This document shows positions 6,141 through 7,330 of a stretch of DNA of 7,330 nucleotides, one piece after another. The position numbers were made by a program, and so were the translations under genes. Each line of letters starts with the position of its first letter. The first letter of the stretch is position 1. Source of the DNA: Flavobacterium psychrophilum (lineage in GTDB: Bacteria > Bacteroidota > Bacteroidia > Flavobacteriales > Flavobacteriaceae). Below the pieces are notes generated by a model, which saw nothing but the letters and a program-made list of their open reading frames with translations, made no database searches and was not told the DNA's origin. The stretch spans positions 1 to 7,330 of the forward strand of contig CAMDQL010000081.1 in the NCBI GenBank assembly GCA_945905915.1. Direction: 5' to 3'.

Positions 6141-7292
6141 ATGCTTTTTAAGGAAATTTTAGGTCAAGATCACATTAAAAACCATCTCACAAAAAGTGCT
6201 GAGGCAGGAAGAATTCCGCATGCTCAATTGTTTGTGGGTCCCGAGGGTTCTGGCACGTTACCAATGGCAATTGCCTATGCACAATATATTTTGTGTGGCA
6301 ATGAAGGCGGAGAAAATAGTGGCGAAAACACCGCTTGCAATCTAAAATTTGAACATTTTTCACATCCCGATTTACATTTTGTGTTTCCGGTTGCTACTAC
6401 TGATGATGTAAAAAGTCACCCCGTGAGTGATCATTTTATGGTAGAATGGCGCCAATTTTTAACCGAGTCACCCTATGGGGGTTTATTTGATTGGTTACGA
6501 AATTTAGGCATTCAAAATAAACAAGGATTAATTAGTGTTGATGAAGCTACAGAAATCAATAAAAAATTAGCTTTAAAGGCCTACGAAGGTGGTTATAAAG
6601 TAATGATTATTTGGATGGCCGATAAAATGAATGGTCCATCGGCAAATAAATTGCTAAAACTACTCGAAGAACCACCTGCTAAAACGGTTTTTATTTTAAT
6701 TTCCGATAGCACCAGCGACATGTTGCAAACGATTTTGTCGCGCTGTCAAGTAATTGATTTTATTGGCTTAAGCGAAAGCGTTATTGCTGAAGCATTAGTT
6801 TCACGTGAAAATTGCGATCCACAAGTGGCTAAAAAAATTGCGCATCAAAGCGAAGGAAATTACAATAAAGCAGTACATATTCTTAGAAAAGAAGACGATG
6901 AATTTCCGTTTGACGAATGGTTTGTAGAGTGGGTGAGAAGCGCTTTTAGAGCGAAAGGAAATGCCGCTGCCATTAACGATTTAATTGCTTGGAGTGAAAA
7001 TATTGCTGCTACCGGAAGAGAAACGCAAAAACAATTTTTACACTATTGCATACACTTCTTTAGACAAGCTTTGTTGCTTAATTATCAGGCAAACGATTTG
7101 GTTTTCTTGGAAACAAACGTGCCTAAATTTGAATTGGAAAAATTTGCTCCGTTTGTAAATGGTGCAAATATTAACGATATTTACAAAGAATTAGAAGATG
7201 CTATTTACCACATTGAAAGAAATGGAAATAGTAAAATTATTTTAACTGATTTATCTATAAAATTAACTCGACTAATTCATAAAAACACTTAA
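6141..7292 (+). CDS. holB: DNA polymerase III subunit delta' (clamp loader)
   Basis: The protein is 383 residues long and is a cytoplasmic AAA+ subunit of the clamp loader that opens the beta sliding clamp at primed DNA. Family features in order are LGQDHIKNHL (7-16), IPHAQLFVGPEGSGT (25-39), HPDLHFVFP (75-83), SVDEATEIN (132-140), NKLLKLLEEPP (169-179) and the SRC motif (200-202) that supplies the arginine finger in clamp loaders. The P-loop is degenerate, with Thr39 where GxxGxGK[ST] needs Lys, and the Walker B region reads MIIWMADKM, both in keeping with delta' not hydrolysing ATP. The four-Cys zinc module of the E. coli protein is reduced to two Cys (52, 66). An in-frame TAG at 6129-6131 with no start codon between it and 6141 fixes ATG 6141 as the earliest start. 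It is divergent from pgk and separated by two bases from the next ATG. Confidence 0.95.
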   Translation: MLFKEILGQDHIKNHLTKSAEAGRIPHAQLFVGPEGSGTLPMAIAYAQYILCGNEGGENSGENTACNLKFEHFSHPDLHFVFPVATTDDVKSHPVSDHFMVEWRQFLTESPYGGLFDWLRNLGIQNKQGLISVDEATEINKKLALKAYEGGYKVMIIWMADKMNGPSANKLLKLLEEPPAKTVFILISDSTSDMLQTILSRCQVIDFIGLSESVIAEALVSRENCDPQVAKKIAHQSEGNYNKAVHILRKEDDEFPFDEWFVEWVRSAFRAKGNAAAINDLIAWSENIAATGRETQKQFLHYCIHFFRQALLLNYQANDLVFLETNVPKFELEKFAPFVNGANINDIYKELEDAIYHIERNGNSKIILTDLSIKLTRLIHKNT

Positions 7293-7294
7293 TT

Positions 7295-7330
7295 ATGACA
7301 GATGCTGCACCTATTTTAGTCTTGGCCTTA
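7295..7330 (+). CDS. Start of an unidentified gene, cut by the right edge
   Basis: An ATG two bases after the holB stop opens a frame of 12 codons (MTDAAPILVLAL) that stays open to the end of the window. The tight spacing on the same strand suggests co-transcription and possibly translational coupling with holB. The visible residues turn hydrophobic (PILVLAL), which could be the beginning of a membrane segment or a buried strand. Twelve residues are too few to identify a family, and the gene itself is inferred from position only. Confidence 0.45.
   Translation, partial: MTDAAPILVLAL

Noticed and set aside
1..7330. Mobile element, CRISPR array, defence island or tRNA gene
   Set aside because: All but a few short spacers are filled by recognisable housekeeping genes of similar AT-rich composition; no transposase, repeat-spacer pattern, terminal inverted repeats or cloverleaf sequence was seen.

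Overview
The window looks like ordinary core chromosome from a low-GC member of the Bacteroidota, most likely a Flavobacteriaceae-type organism. The reasons are the AT-rich composition, the near absence of Shine-Dalgarno sequences, intergenic matches to the Bacteroidota -7 promoter box TAnnTTTG, a DUF4837 lipoprotein (a family I know from Bacteroidota), and a HolB of the Flavobacterium type that carries SHPDLHFVFPVA and lacks the usual zinc cysteines. The genus cannot be fixed from the sequence alone.

Layout: (1) Positions 1-879 (+) hold the C-terminal part of an S41 carboxy-terminal processing protease, cut by the left edge. (2) Positions 904-1746 (+) hold a secreted protein made of two OmpA-like domains in tandem. 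(3) A convergent junction follows in which the two stop codons are separated by one base and lie inside a foldable inverted repeat. (4) On the minus strand, read from right to left, come pgk (5983-4796), a MltD-like lytic transglycosylase with LysM repeats (4734-3196), a DUF4837 lipoprotein (3185-2205) and an ElaA-like GNAT acetyltransferase (2194-1748). Their gaps are 61, 10 and 10 bases, so they probably form one transcription unit. (5) A 157-base divergent intergenic region (5984-6140) carries candidate promoters for pgk and for holB. (6) holB, the DNA polymerase III delta' subunit, is at 6141-7292 (+). Two bases later the first 12 codons of an unidentified gene run off the right edge.

Functionally the window is housekeeping. 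The cell-envelope genes are the periplasmic protease, the OmpA-like peptidoglycan-binding protein, the lytic transglycosylase and the lipoprotein. The others serve lower glycolysis (pgk), replication-clamp loading (holB) and small-molecule acetylation (elaA-like). I see no mobile element, CRISPR array, tRNA, rRNA, defence system or sign of recent transfer. I did not find a previously undescribed system. The points most worth a second look are the diverged second OmpA domain with a vicinal Cys-Cys in place of the peptidoglycan-binding Asp, the three-way-junction inverted repeat at the convergent gene ends, the possible leaderless start of holB, and the linkage of the uncharacterised DUF4837 lipoprotein to a lytic transglycosylase.
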